In this document: positions 55,542 through 63,540 of the stretch, piece by piece
How the letters are laid out: every line of letters starts with the position of its first letter
Numbering within the stretch: the stretch's first letter is position 1
Source: Saccharospirillum salsuginis
GTDB taxonomy: Bacteria; Pseudomonadota; Gammaproteobacteria; Pseudomonadales; Natronospirillaceae
Assembly: GCF_014651855.1 (NCBI RefSeq)
Contig: NZ_BMXR01000001.1
Coordinates: 310,001 to 374,000 of the forward strand
DNA: 64,000 nt
Direction: 5' to 3'
Program-made: the position numbers and the translations under genes
Notes under the pieces: model-generated
The model's input: the letters and a program-made list of their open reading frames with translations, nothing else
Told to the model about the DNA's origin: nothing
The model's database searches: none

Positions 55542-56759
55542 TCACGATTGTCCCGACGCCCGTGTTTTGAGCCACCATTCACGCCCTTTGAGCATCAGGT
55601 TCCAATACACCCAGGGGAAGAGTGTGGTTTTCATCCACCAGTAGAGGCCACGGGGCTTGCTCGGGTTCAACGGGAAGCTCGGTTGCAGTTTTCCGCCGTA
55701 ACCGAATTCCGCCAGGACGACCTTGCCGGCTTCCACGGTCAGCGGGCAGGCGCCATAACCATCGTACCCGGCTTCCAGTGCCTGCCCTTCGCGTACCGCC
55801 AGCAGATTGAGCGCCGCCACCGGAACCTGCTTGCGAACGGCCGCAGCGGTTTTCGCGTTCGGTGTCGAGGCGACATCGCCCAGCGCGAAGACATTCGGAT
55901 AGCGCACGTGTTGCAACGTGGTCGGGTCGACTTCCAGCCAGCCGGCCTCGTTGGCGAGCGGGCTGTCACGCACCACATCCGGCGCGCATTGCGGCGGCGT
56001 CACATGCAGAAAGTCGAAGCTGACTTCGCGCTCGGTGCCGTCGCTTTGCGCGAACCAGGCTTTGCGTTTCGGACCATCGACCCGGACCAGATTGCTGCCG
56101 AATTGAGCTCGGGCCCCGTAACGTTTGATGTAGCTTTCCAGAACCGGCACAAAATCCGCAACGCCGAACATGCCCGGGCCGGCATTGTGAAACTCGACAT
56201 CGATATTGTTCAGGCGCGCGTGCTTCTTCCAGAAATCGCAACTCAGGTACAACGCCTTCTGCGGCGCACCGGCGCATTTGATCGGCATCGGCGGCTGGGT
56301 GAAGATCGCCTTGCCCGAGTTCATCAACTGGACCTGTTCCCAGGTATAGCCGGACAGCTCGGTCACGTAGTTGCTGGTTACGCCGTTCTTGCCGAGCGTC
56401 TCCCCCAAGCCTTCGATGGCGTCGATGTTCAATTTGAGCCCGAGCGCGACGACCAACTGCTCATACAGGACGGCGCGCCCGTCGTCGAGCCGCACCTGGC
56501 GTGCGTCCGGTTCGAAGGCCGAAATGCTGGCCTGGATCCAGTCCACACCTTTCGGCAGCAGGGAGCGGGTCGGCCGCTTCAACTGCGCCAGAGTCATCAC
56601 ACCCCGACCGACCAGGGTCTGGCCCGGCTGATAGACGTGGGTTTCATTGGGTTCGATAACGGCGATACGAAGCCCGGCATCCCGGTGCCGAAGCGAAGCG
56701 GCCATGGCAATGCCGGCCGCACCGCCCCCGGCGATTACAACGTGGTATTCTTGAGTCAT
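55542..56759 (-). CDS. sqr: Sulfide:quinone oxidoreductase
   Basis: A 405-residue flavoprotein. The dinucleotide motif is HVVIAGGGAAGIAMAASLRHRD. VYQPGQTLVGRGVM follows, then the conserved Cys of IKCAGAPQKALYLSCDFWKKH and another in GYGACPLTVEAGKVV near residue 330, the redox thiols of SQR. The C-terminal part (WWMKTTLFPWVYWNLMLKGREWWL) is the amphipathic membrane-binding end. It oxidises sulfide and passes electrons to the quinone pool, giving persulfide that the dioxygenase can use. A dyad operator overlaps its promoter. Confidence 0.92.
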   Translation of the reverse strand: MTQEYHVVIAGGGAAGIAMAASLRHRDAGLRIAVIEPNETHVYQPGQTLVGRGVMTLAQLKRPTRSLLPKGVDWIQASISAFEPDARQVRLDDGRAVLYEQLVVALGLKLNIDAIEGLGETLGKNGVTSNYVTELSGYTWEQVQLMNSGKAIFTQPPMPIKCAGAPQKALYLSCDFWKKHARLNNIDVEFHNAGPGMFGVADFVPVLESYIKRYGARAQFGSNLVRVDGPKRKAWFAQSDGTEREVSFDFLHVTPPQCAPDVVRDSPLANEAGWLEVDPTTLQHVRYPNVFALGDVASTPNAKTAAAVRKQVPVAALNLLAVREGQALEAGYDGYGACPLTVEAGKVVLAEFGYGGKLQPSFPLNPSKPRGLYWWMKTTLFPWVYWNLMLKGREWWLKTRASGQS

Positions 56760-56778
56760 GGTGCACCTATGCTATTAC

Positions 56779-56802
56779 ATTAGTAATACCTAATATTAGG
56801 TA
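56779..56802 (-). promoter_or_regulatory. ATTAR-N6-CTAAW dyad and SQR promoter
   Basis: ATTAG-TAATAC-CTAAT (56779-56794) overlaps TACCTAATATTAGGTA (56787-56802), a perfect 16-base palindrome. On the minus strand TTGTAC and TAATGT, 17 bp apart, form a sigma-70-like promoter across the dyad, so a bound protein would repress. Confidence 0.65.
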
Positions 56803-57020
56803 CAATCCACTCGGAATACCAGTCAGTCATTGGTCTAACACGGAAATGATCCAATTGTGTGGAATACCGGTAAGCTGGAACTGAGTATCCGACCCGGCAC
56901 CGCCCGATTTCGTACTCTGTCCAGCTCAAACGGTGTTTTTGTTCTGATGAACCGGGCATGCTTTAATGGACGGTGGAATGCTTCACGGCCGGACGATTGC
57001 CTGACTGATCAAGGACTTTT

Positions 57021-58049
57021 ATGAATCGTAAATCCCTGTCGCCCATCACCGATGCCCCGCTGGCCCGGGCACTGGTCGTCATCGCGGCGCTGGTCGTTAT
57101 TCTGGCCGGCATGAGAGTGGCCCAGCCCATTCTGGTGCCCTTTCTAATGGCCACCTTCCTGGCGGTGCTGACCTCACCGGCCGTGCGCTGGCTGGTGCGG
57201 TACAAAATACCCACCGGCGTGGCCATTGGCGGCGTGGTCGTGCTCGTATTCGGGGTGCTGTATGGCATCGGCTCTCTGGTCGCCACCTCGGCCGATGAGT
57301 TTTTCGGCCGCATTCCCGAATACGAACGTCAGCTCGACCAGTGGATCGGCCTGCTGCGCGAACGCGCACCCTGGCTGGCGACCGATTTGCGCTCCAGCCT
57401 GCAGTCGATGGCGCCGCCGGACAGCTTCATCAGCTTCGCTGGGCGCCTGTTCTCCGGCCTGGGCAGCTTTCTGCTCGCCATCGTGCTGACCATCTTCATT
57501 CTGATTTTCATGCTGTACGAAGCCCAGGTCATTCAGGACAAGCTGCACCGGGCCCTGGGGAACAACCACAGCGTGGAATACGCCCAGCGGTTTACCCGCT
57601 CGGTGCAGCGCTACCTGGTGATCAAATCCCTCGTCAGTGCCTTGACCGGTTTGGTGGTCTGGGGCTTTCTGGAGTTGATCAACATCGACTACCCCATCCT
57701 GTGGGCCACTTTCGCCTTCCTGATGAACTTCATTCCCAACATCGGTTCGCTGATCGCGGCCGTGCCAGCCATCATTCTGGCGACCATTCAACAGGGCATT
57801 CCGGGTATGCTGATCAGCATGGCCGGTTACGGCGCCATCAACGCCATCATCGGTAACCTGCTGGAGCCGAGAATGATGGGACGCTCGCTGGACCTGTCGA
57901 CCCTGGTCGTGTTCGTCTCGCTGATCTTCTGGGGCTGGGTGCTGGGGCCGGTGGGCACGCTGCTGGCGGTGCCGCTTACCGTGGTGGTCAAGATCGGGCT
58001 GGAGGTGTACCCGAAAACGCGGTGGCTCGCGATTTTGCTGAGCCAGTAA
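57021..58049 (+). CDS. AI-2E-family (YdiK/PerM-like) permease
   Basis: A 342-residue membrane protein: LARALVVIAALVVILAGMRVAQPILVPFLMATFLAVL, a large central loop (about 70-140), then FILIFMLYEAQVIQDKLHRALG and FLMNFIPNIGSLIAAVPAIILA, the conserved AI-2E transporter features; IIGNLLEPRMMGRSLDLSTLVVFVSLIFWGWVLGP ends the core. It has seven to eight helices. Substrates vary in the family (AI-2, sodium/proton antiport), so none is assigned. It stands alone; 56803-57020 is its leader. Confidence 0.88.
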   Translation: MNRKSLSPITDAPLARALVVIAALVVILAGMRVAQPILVPFLMATFLAVLTSPAVRWLVRYKIPTGVAIGGVVVLVFGVLYGIGSLVATSADEFFGRIPEYERQLDQWIGLLRERAPWLATDLRSSLQSMAPPDSFISFAGRLFSGLGSFLLAIVLTIFILIFMLYEAQVIQDKLHRALGNNHSVEYAQRFTRSVQRYLVIKSLVSALTGLVVWGFLELINIDYPILWATFAFLMNFIPNIGSLIAAVPAIILATIQQGIPGMLISMAGYGAINAIIGNLLEPRMMGRSLDLSTLVVFVSLIFWGWVLGPVGTLLAVPLTVVVKIGLEVYPKTRWLAILLSQ

Positions 58050-58062
58050 CCGTAATCGGCTC

Positions 58063-58094
58063 AAAAAAAGAGCTTCGGCACCCGGCCGAAGCTC
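58063..58094 (-). terminator. Rho-independent terminator of the binding-protein gene
   Basis: On the minus strand GAGCTTCGG-CCGGGTG-CCGAAGCTC is followed by seven T. It is 27 bp after the stop of the gene at 58121. Confidence 0.85.
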
Positions 58095-58120
58095 CGCTGG
58101 GTCGAACGGGTCCCGTCCCC

Positions 58121-58861
58121 TTACTCGACGCCGTACTTGCTCAACAGTTCCGCCATGGTGCCGTTCTCGCGGATGGCGGCCAGCCCACGGTTGAAGGCGG
58201 CGATGATTTCCTCGCTGCGGGCATTGGCAATGCCGCTGCTGACGTGCAGATCGTTCACGGACAGGGCGTTGTTCGTGAAGTCGTATTTGCTTGGATCGAT
58301 ACCCTCGTTCTTCATCGTCGACAAGGCGACAATTTCGTCTTCCAGGGTCAGATCGATGCGTCCGGCGTCCAGTTTAAGCAGGTTGGACGCGATGTTGTTC
58401 GTTTCCGGCCGAGAGAAATTGGTTGCGTTCAGGAATTCGTCACCATACCCATAGCCGCGAACTACACCGACGGTTTTGCCCGACAGACTCTCCAGGCCTT
58501 CGAATTCAAAATCGTCCCCCGCCTGCTTGATGAACTTCAGCTGGTTCTGCATGTAGGGTTCGCTGTAGCGCAGGTAGGCGGTCCGCTCTTCGGTGTACCA
58601 GGTGGCCACCAACACATCGATGTTGCCGTTTTTGACCTGATCGATCGCCCTGGCCCAGGGCATGATGGTCATTTCGACTTCGTAGCCTTCGTGTTCAAGC
58701 GCGGCGCGAACCAGATCGACGGACAGGCCGGCTTCGGCCTGGTCCTGAACAAAGGGCGGCCACGGGTCCTGAGCGGCGGTAATGGTATCGGCCTGGGCGA
58801 AACCCAGTACCAGGGCGAGTAAAACGAGTAGCGAATGGCGAATACGGAGCATCCGGAGCAC
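58121..58861 (-). CDS. Amino-acid-type solute-binding protein (family 3)
   Basis: A 246-residue periplasmic protein; signal LRIRHSLLVLLALVLGFAQA. The SBP_bac_3 fold shows in DPWPPFVQDQAEAGLSVDLVRAALEHEGYEVEMTIMPWARAIDQVKNGNIDVLVATWYTEERTAYLRYSEPY and LSGKTVGVVRGYGYGDEF, ending FNRGLAAIRENGTMAELLSKYGVE. No permease or ATPase gene is next to it, so it may serve an unlinked transporter or a sensor. Terminator at 58063. Confidence 0.85.
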   Translation of the reverse strand: MLRMLRIRHSLLVLLALVLGFAQADTITAAQDPWPPFVQDQAEAGLSVDLVRAALEHEGYEVEMTIMPWARAIDQVKNGNIDVLVATWYTEERTAYLRYSEPYMQNQLKFIKQAGDDFEFEGLESLSGKTVGVVRGYGYGDEFLNATNFSRPETNNIASNLLKLDAGRIDLTLEDEIVALSTMKNEGIDPSKYDFTNNALSVNDLHVSSGIANARSEEIIAAFNRGLAAIRENGTMAELLSKYGVE

Positions 58862-59079
58862 CTCTTACCAGGGGTTGGTTGGTGTCCATGTCCAGGGGAC
58901 GGCCAGTTTTTGTGCCAAATTGAGAACGGCATCACATCATCCTGTCTCATACCTTAGTCGGAGGACACGAATGCCGCCAGTCGAAACCGCCTCGAACGGC
59001 GGTCGTGAGCAATGAGTCGTCGGTAGCGGGCAGAACCGGGCCCCGGAGGGTAGCCCGGAGCCCGTACGGGAGCAGTAAA

Positions 59080-59646
59080 TCAGGCGCGGGACATGAACTT
59101 GCGGCTTTCGGTATTCACCTTGATGCGTTCGCCCTGCTCGATGTATTCCGGCACCTGAACGGTGATGCCACCATCGAGCACGGCCGGCTTGGTGCGCGCC
59201 GAGGCGGAGGCGCCCTTGATGCCCGGCGCCGTTTCGACAATGGTCTTGACCACCGACTGCGGCAGTTCGATGGCCACCAGCTCATCGTTCACGATAAGAC
59301 CGGTGAGCCCTTCCATGCCTTCGTGCAGCCAATCCAACTGGTCCCCCAGTTCCTCGCTGGACAGCAGATGCTGTGCATAATCCTCACTGTCCATAAAGGT
59401 GTGCATTTCGCCGTCGGCGAACAGGTACTGCATGGACCGGGACTGGAAATCCGCCAGGGTCAGCAGGTCATCGCCCTTGAAGGCCTCCTCGCGCTTGCGC
59501 TTGGTGACCAGCTCGGCCAGCGTCATCTTGTACAAGGTGGCCGCGCCCCGGGCACTGGGGCTGTGAACGTCCACCTTGCGCACGGCGTACTGCGCGCCAT
59601 CCAGCTCGATGATGTGACCGGGTTTGATATCGGGGGCTTTGGGCAT
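59080..59646 (-). CDS. efpL: Elongation factor P-like protein EfpL (YeiP)
   Basis: A 188-residue protein of the EF-P superfamily: starts MPKAPDIKPGHIIELDGAQYAV. The tip loop VHSPSARGAATLYKM carries Arg33 as in EfpL, rather than the Lys34 that EpmA modifies in EF-P. It has three beta-barrel domains, ending SASARTKPAVLDGGITVQVPEYIEQGERIKVNTESRKFMSRA. It relieves ribosome stalling at proline and related motifs. 58862-59079 is a non-coding gap of about 220 bp. Confidence 0.93.
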   Translation of the reverse strand: MPKAPDIKPGHIIELDGAQYAVRKVDVHSPSARGAATLYKMTLAELVTKRKREEAFKGDDLLTLADFQSRSMQYLFADGEMHTFMDSEDYAQHLLSSEELGDQLDWLHEGMEGLTGLIVNDELVAIELPQSVVKTIVETAPGIKGASASARTKPAVLDGGITVQVPEYIEQGERIKVNTESRKFMSRA

Positions 59647-59679
59647 GATGACCTCGAAGTGATTCAGACGGCGCGCATT

Positions 59680-60405
59680 TTAGCCGGAACCCGGTGCGTT
59701 GGATACGCCGTCGTCACCGGCCGCCATCCCGGTCACGGCGGCCCGGCTGAGCCAGTCGCAGAAGACCATTTCGCAGTAATGGAACCCCCGACCGGGAAAA
59801 CCGCCCTCGAACCAGCGCAACAGGCAGTGTTTCAGCGCCATTTCCGCATCCCCGGGGTTGGTGCGCGCCAGATGCCGCGTCTGCTCGAAGAAATCCCGCC
59901 CCCGGGCGGCGGCCTCCTCCGCCGTCAGGGCGCCCTGCCCGTCGTACTCCCACCAGGCGATATCGCCCGGCCGGTCCTCATCCCAACGCAGGTCCCGCAC
60001 GTACCCCAGGTCGTACCGGGTGTGGGGATACGAACCCAACGCGGCCGGATCGGGCCGCTCCCCCAAAGCCCGCAAAACGGCCAAAGCAAAACTTTCCCCG
60101 ACCCAAAGCGCATACCCCTGAGCCAACTCCCGCCGAGCAAACACAGAAACCGAGCCCCCATGCTCCGATTGTGGGAGCGCACTCCGTGCGCGACCCCCAA
60201 ACCGCTCCACCAAACTCGCCTCCCAGGCACGCGCCAACGGCGATTCCAGAAACCGGTCGGGATGGTGCGCCGAGTCGCCACCGGCGGCCGCGTGCAGATC
60301 GTTCAGGGAATAGAAATCGTCCCGTATGCGAACGGGATGGGAGAGGATGGTGAGACAATTATTTTGGGACGAGCGTGGTTCTGGCGTATGATTGCGATCA
60401 GCCAT
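59680..60405 (-). CDS. KilA-N-domain protein with in-frame palindromic repeat
   Basis: A 242-residue protein starting MADRNHT; GGAGG at about 60411-60415 sets the start. The N-terminal KilA-N (APSES-like) region reads IRDDFYSLNDLHAAAGGD...HPDRFLESPLARAWEASLVE and VFARRELAQGYALWVGESFALAVLRAL. Such domains are known from phages and bind DNA. Between them, residues encoded at 60171-60197 (FGGRARSALPQSEHGG) come from a copy of the GGGTCGCGCACGG repeat, so the element has entered the gene without breaking the frame. The C-terminal half has no recognised domain (HLARTNPGDAEMALKHCLLRWFEGGFPG). Confidence 0.7.
   Translation of the reverse strand: MADRNHTPEPRSSQNNCLTILSHPVRIRDDFYSLNDLHAAAGGDSAHHPDRFLESPLARAWEASLVERFGGRARSALPQSEHGGSVSVFARRELAQGYALWVGESFALAVLRALGERPDPAALGSYPHTRYDLGYVRDLRWDEDRPGDIAWWEYDGQGALTAEEAAARGRDFFEQTRHLARTNPGDAEMALKHCLLRWFEGGFPGRGFHYCEMVFCDWLSRAAVTGMAAGDDGVSNAPGSG
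60171..60197. repeat. GGGTCGCGCACGG palindromic repeat inside the KilA-N gene
   Basis: GTGGGAGCGCACTCCGTGCG with GCGACCCC, the reverse complement of the units at 32752 and 32857. It is in frame in the coding sequence. Confidence 0.7.
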
Positions 60406-60733
60406 TATAACCTCCATGCTAGGTTGTATGGTTAGCTGCCTTCGGGTGTTGCCGCACCCGTTGGTAGCGCTTGTTTAGTGATCCACTGTTTCTATAGTGT
60501 GACCTTCTCTCTGTTTGGTTCTTGCAGCTTTTCTTGCTTACTTCCTGTGCTTTCCGTGTGTAGAAAAGACCCCTCCATTCACTCATGAAACACTGGGTGA
60601 ATCAACCGTTTTTTGGTTGGTTTTGCGAGCGTTTTTCTGGATTGTGATGGATGTATTCTTCCTTCTGAGGCGGGAACAGGCTTTGGGTAGGATGGCGAGG
60701 CGGACACGTGTGCAACAGCTCCATTTTGAGAAC

Positions 60734-60859
60734 TTGCACTCCGTCACAAATTGCTCTTAACATGGAGTCATGTTCGACGGATATTTCGGATATTTCCTGG
60801 TAAATGCGTCGGAGAAGACGCTCATCCCCGAGATATGCGTCGGGTGAGACGTTTTTTTT
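60734..60859 (+). ncRNA. Candidate small RNA ending in a terminator hairpin
   Basis: GCGTC-GGAGAA-GACGC (60806-60821) and CGTC-GGGTGA-GACG followed by eight T (60838-60859) look like an RNA end. Several GGA triplets lie in loops or single strands upstream (CGGATATTTCGGATATTT). TTGCAC 17 bp before a poor -10 (TTAACA) at 60757 is the only promoter candidate. The rest of 60406-61020 shows no supported gene. Confidence 0.3.
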
Positions 60860-60996
60860 GGATTTGATATCCGGTTAAGGTGGATCTCATGGCAGCTTGT
60901 AAGTACCGTGGTTGCTGGGCTCGCTCGGATCTGTGTGGTATTGTCACAGCGGGGATGTGCCGGAATAAGAGGCACGAGCGACGATTAAAAATAGCT

Positions 60997-61003
60997 GTTA
61001 AGC
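60997..61003 (+). other. Integron-type core site at left edge of cassette array
   Basis: GTTAAGC fits the GTTRRRY crossover core. It lies 21 bp before the first cassette gene; no intI gene is found on its left. Confidence 0.45.
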
Positions 61004-61023
61004 ATTAATCGGAATTATCATTG

Positions 61024-61311
61024 ATGGATCGATTTAAGGTCGATGAATTAGAAAGGCGAGTTGATGAGGTTCTCTTTTACAAGTGGGACCCTGTCGGGGT
61101 AAATCACTATGTATCGGCTCGTGCGGAGTACAGATCCTATGTGCCCGCGGTTTTGGAGAAGCTAAAGGCAGGAGACCGCGAAGGGGTGTTTGGATTGTTA
61201 AAAGGCATTCAAGTGGAAAGCATGGGCGAGGAGTTTGATTCGACTTTGGCTTCTAGTGTTGTGGATTTACTTTTTGATCACAAAGAGGCTATCGAGCTTG
61301 GTCATGCTTAA
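61024..61311 (+). CDS. Integron cassette protein 1 (DUF1871-like)
   Basis: A 95-residue cytosolic protein: LERRVDEVLFYKWDPVGVNHYVSARAEYRSYVPAVLEKLKAGDREGVFGLLKGIQVESMGEEFDSTLASSVVDLLFDHKEAIELGHA. It resembles the small DUF1871-type proteins (VLF-x-W-D-P-x-G) that are frequent in integron cassettes. Function is unknown. A TTG at 61021 directly precedes the ATG at 61024. Its stop lies inside attC 1. Confidence 0.6.
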   Translation: MDRFKVDELERRVDEVLFYKWDPVGVNHYVSARAEYRSYVPAVLEKLKAGDREGVFGLLKGIQVESMGEEFDSTLASSVVDLLFDHKEAIELGHA

Positions 61312-61422
61312 CAAACCGCTGCTGTCCGAGCGTCAACACTCCACTTTTTGTGGGCTGTCGCTGCGCTCCATTGTCACCCTTAAAAAGCTCCGCGTTGCCG
61401 CCGGCAGAGCGGGGCGTTAAAT
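61306..61422 (+). repeat. attC site 1
   Basis: Starts GCTTAAC and ends GCGTTAAAT; the outer arms TTAAC-AAACCGCT and AGCGGGGC-GTTAA are complementary, with an imperfect hairpin between, as in 59-base elements. It includes the stop codon of cassette gene 1. Confidence 0.65.
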
Positions 61423-61438
61423 ACAGGGAGGCACCGAG

Positions 61439-61951
61439 ATGCGGTGTGCAATGACAGGACTTCCCATAAGCGATCCAACTGATGGCATTTGGGATGATGG
61501 CGAATGGATCAGTTGGGAGTGGATTAATGGTCAATTGCACGAGCAAGACCTCAAGGCTGAGTTTCCCAATGCACCCATCGAAATTATCAAAGTGTTTGAG
61601 GACTTGGTTTATTCCGCAGAAGAGTACTACCAGCTCACTGGTCGTTACCTTCAAATTTGGGGAGAGCTCGGCGAACTTTACGCTGAGATCAAATATGGGA
61701 TCGAGCGCCACCGTCCCGGCATGGCCGGCTCAGATGGTCGCATGGGGAATGATTGGGTAGAGATCAAGACGATTTCCCCTGAAAAAGGTAAAGGTAAGGT
61801 AGTGGTCAAGAGGGCGGGCAATTTCAACAAGCTACTCGTTGTCAAAATAGACGAGAGCTTTAGGTTTGAGTCCCGGATGATTGACCGCAAAAAGCTCGGC
61901 AAGGGAAAGGGTAAAAATGCCAGCTACTCATGGGGCTCAGAGGCTGAGTAA
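61439..61951 (+). CDS. Integron cassette protein 2 (possible PD-(D/E)XK nuclease-like)
   Basis: A 170-residue protein. GGGAGG at 61426-61431 is well spaced from the ATG. The middle has GELYAEIKYGIERH, then MAGSDGRMGNDWVEIKTISP and KVVVKRAGNFNKLLVVKID. The D-x-x-x-G-N-D-W-V-E-I-K-T element resembles the Asp...Glu-x-Lys centre of restriction-endonuclease-like folds. The Lys-rich end (KKLGKGKGKNASYSW) could bind nucleic acid. No neighbour explains it; a role in defence or DNA handling is inference. Confidence 0.55.
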   Translation: MRCAMTGLPISDPTDGIWDDGEWISWEWINGQLHEQDLKAEFPNAPIEIIKVFEDLVYSAEEYYQLTGRYLQIWGELGELYAEIKYGIERHRPGMAGSDGRMGNDWVEIKTISPEKGKGKVVVKRAGNFNKLLVVKIDESFRFESRMIDRKKLGKGKGKNASYSWGSEAE

Positions 61952-61957
61952 GCCTGT

Positions 61958-62058
61958 ATTTAACCAGTCGCTGTAGTACGCGGCCGATGGCCGCCGGACG
62001 CCCTTTTCATTGCGGCTTCGCCTCCATTACAAGGGCGCCGCTAAGCTTCGCGTTATGC
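61958..62058 (+). repeat. attC site 2
   Basis: Starts ATTTAAC (exact RYYYAAC) and ends GCTTCGC-GTTATGC. An inner stem CGCCCTT/AAGGGCG supports the fold. The right end GCTTCGCGTTA is shared with site 3. Confidence 0.65.
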
Positions 62059-62070
62059 CTATGAGGCGAT

Positions 62071-62631
62071 ATGGGTTTACTAGATTTCACAGCAGCTACG
62101 ATCAATTCCTTAGCATGGCCTACCGCGGTGGTTGTCATAGTGATTCTCTTACGGAAAGAGGTAGCCAACCTTTTAGCCAGAATCACGAAGATTAAGCATA
62201 AAGATTCAGAAATCGATCTCGCTGGAGAGGTCGAGGCCGCAGCAAGCAGCGCGGACAAAGCTTTAGGTGGCGTTGCGGAAGCCAATTCAGATTCGGAGCG
62301 AGAGAGAATCAATAGGCTTGCCGAGGACAGTCCAAGGGGAGCTATTTTGGATGCTTGGCTATCGGTTGAGGAGGCTATGACCGACTACGAGAAAAGGCAT
62401 GGTATAGAGCATGCCAATTCGCATGCGCCGCCTCATCGTAGAATCCAAAGCATACAGTGGAACAATCTAGACGCTCCAACGTTGGGACAAGGCGTCTTGC
62501 AGATGTTAGATAAGTTGAGGCGAATCAGGAATGATGCCGTGCATACCACTGATTCCGATATTACACCTGATACCGCCCGGGATTATGCCGCTCTAGCTGC
62601 AAGAGTCAAAGCTAAGCTCGAAGAGGCCTAA
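62071..62631 (+). CDS. Integron cassette protein 3: membrane-anchored HEPN-domain protein
   Basis: A 186-residue protein. One membrane helix near the N-terminus (LAWPTAVVVIVILLRKEVANLL) is followed by a charged linker (KHKDSEIDLAGEVEAAASS). The C-terminal helical domain (WLSVEEAMTDYEKRHG...QMLDKLRRIRNDAVHTTDSDITPDTARDY) bears RIRNDAVH, the R-N-x3-H motif of HEPN ribonucleases. Proteins of this type are common in integron and defence islands; RNA cleavage is plausible but not shown here. A GAGG lies just upstream of the ATG. Confidence 0.65.
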   Translation: MGLLDFTAATINSLAWPTAVVVIVILLRKEVANLLARITKIKHKDSEIDLAGEVEAAASSADKALGGVAEANSDSERERINRLAEDSPRGAILDAWLSVEEAMTDYEKRHGIEHANSHAPPHRRIQSIQWNNLDAPTLGQGVLQMLDKLRRIRNDAVHTTDSDITPDTARDYAALAARVKAKLEEA

Positions 62632-62703
62632 CCAGGCTCTGTTGCCGGACAATTTTTACACCGCTTTGTGGCTCCAAAGTTGCCGCAAAGCTTCGCGTTA
62701 GCA
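62626..62703 (+). repeat. attC site 3
   Basis: Starts GCCTAAC (exact RYYYAAC) and ends GCTTCGC-GTTAGCA. Inner GTTGCCGG/GTTGCCGC segments are imperfectly paired. It overlaps the stop of cassette gene 3. Confidence 0.6.
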
Positions 62704-62740
62704 CTCTAACCAACAGGCATCGATACCAGAGGAAGCCGTA

Positions 62741-63394
62741 ATGGGCCTAGACGACATAGCTACGATTCTCAGCGGTTTCTCCACGGTTGTAATAGCTATT
62801 CTTACCGTATTTTTGTGGCGTGAGAATCGGTTGCTGCGGAAGGCAGGCTCTGAGCCCAATTTAGTTGCGTACTTTGAGCCGCATCCAGATGGAACAGGTG
62901 GCCTGAACATTTCAATCGCTAATGTAGGTACAGGCCCCGCAAGAAATGTTTACTTTCAATTCCTGGGAGAGTCAGACCATTTCAGTCGCTATAATCTAAT
63001 TCTGGATTGCACCACAAAGAGAGGCCCTATAACTCTAATTCCGCAAGGAGAGAAGATTTCAATATTGTTTGCTATCGGCTTTCAACTATTCAATCCTAAA
63101 GATTCCGACGCTAAAGAGCCTATGCCCCCTTTTAATGTTCGCTTGGAGTGGACTAGCTTGAATGGAGCGGATGCAAAATGTGAAGACTATCTATTGGATG
63201 TAAAGCCGTACGCTGATCTGCCGGGTCTTGTTAACAAGCCTTACTTACTAAAGATCGTGGACTCCATTGACGGTTTAGGAAAAAAAGTAGGCAATCTCAA
63301 TCTAGATGTAAGAAATTTATCGAACCTGATAGAGGCTAACTCTTTAGAAAACCGAGCAGTAAAGAAAGTCAAGGGAAACAATGAATCTATCTAA
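62741..63394 (+). CDS. Integron cassette protein 4 (membrane-anchored, unknown)
   Basis: A 217-residue protein with one N-terminal membrane helix (DIATILSGFSTVVIAILTVFLW), then ENRLLRKAGSEPNLVAYFEPHPDGTGGLNISIANVGTGPARNVYFQF, a beta-rich module. The tail is predicted helical (LGKKVGNLNLDVRNLSNLIEANSLENRAVKKVKG). Similar anchor-plus-beta proteins are frequent integron cassette products; function is unknown. Confidence 0.65.
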   Translation: MGLDDIATILSGFSTVVIAILTVFLWRENRLLRKAGSEPNLVAYFEPHPDGTGGLNISIANVGTGPARNVYFQFLGESDHFSRYNLILDCTTKRGPITLIPQGEKISILFAIGFQLFNPKDSDAKEPMPPFNVRLEWTSLNGADAKCEDYLLDVKPYADLPGLVNKPYLLKIVDSIDGLGKKVGNLNLDVRNLSNLIEANSLENRAVKKVKGNNESI

Positions 63395-63463
63395 AACAGT
63401 TGGGTGTGTCGCCCCTTTCTGCGCAATCAATATTTTAGCGATACAACTGCCAAGCATAGACTG

Positions 63464-63523
63464 CGCTAACAAGTCAAAGTACTCGGACGCAGCAAAGCTG
63501 CGCCGGTGTTCGAAGCGTTAAGC
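63464..63523 (+). repeat. attC site 4
   Basis: CGCTAAC ... GTTAAGC, 60 bp, close to the classic 59-base element. CGCAGC-AAA-GCTGCG forms the central stem and the right end is GAAGC-GTTAAGC. The cleanest of the attC sites here. Confidence 0.75.
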
Positions 63524-63540
63524 AGTCAAAAGAGTCGATT

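Noticed and set aside
55131..56783. 550-codon plus-strand frame opposite SQR
   Set aside because: SQR has all flavin and Cys motifs on the minus strand; the plus frame also runs through the terminator at 55218 and the DUF2798 gene.
59005..60435. 476-codon plus-strand frame opposite efpL and the KilA-N gene
   Set aside because: It spans two real minus-strand genes and their gap and shows no protein-like motif.
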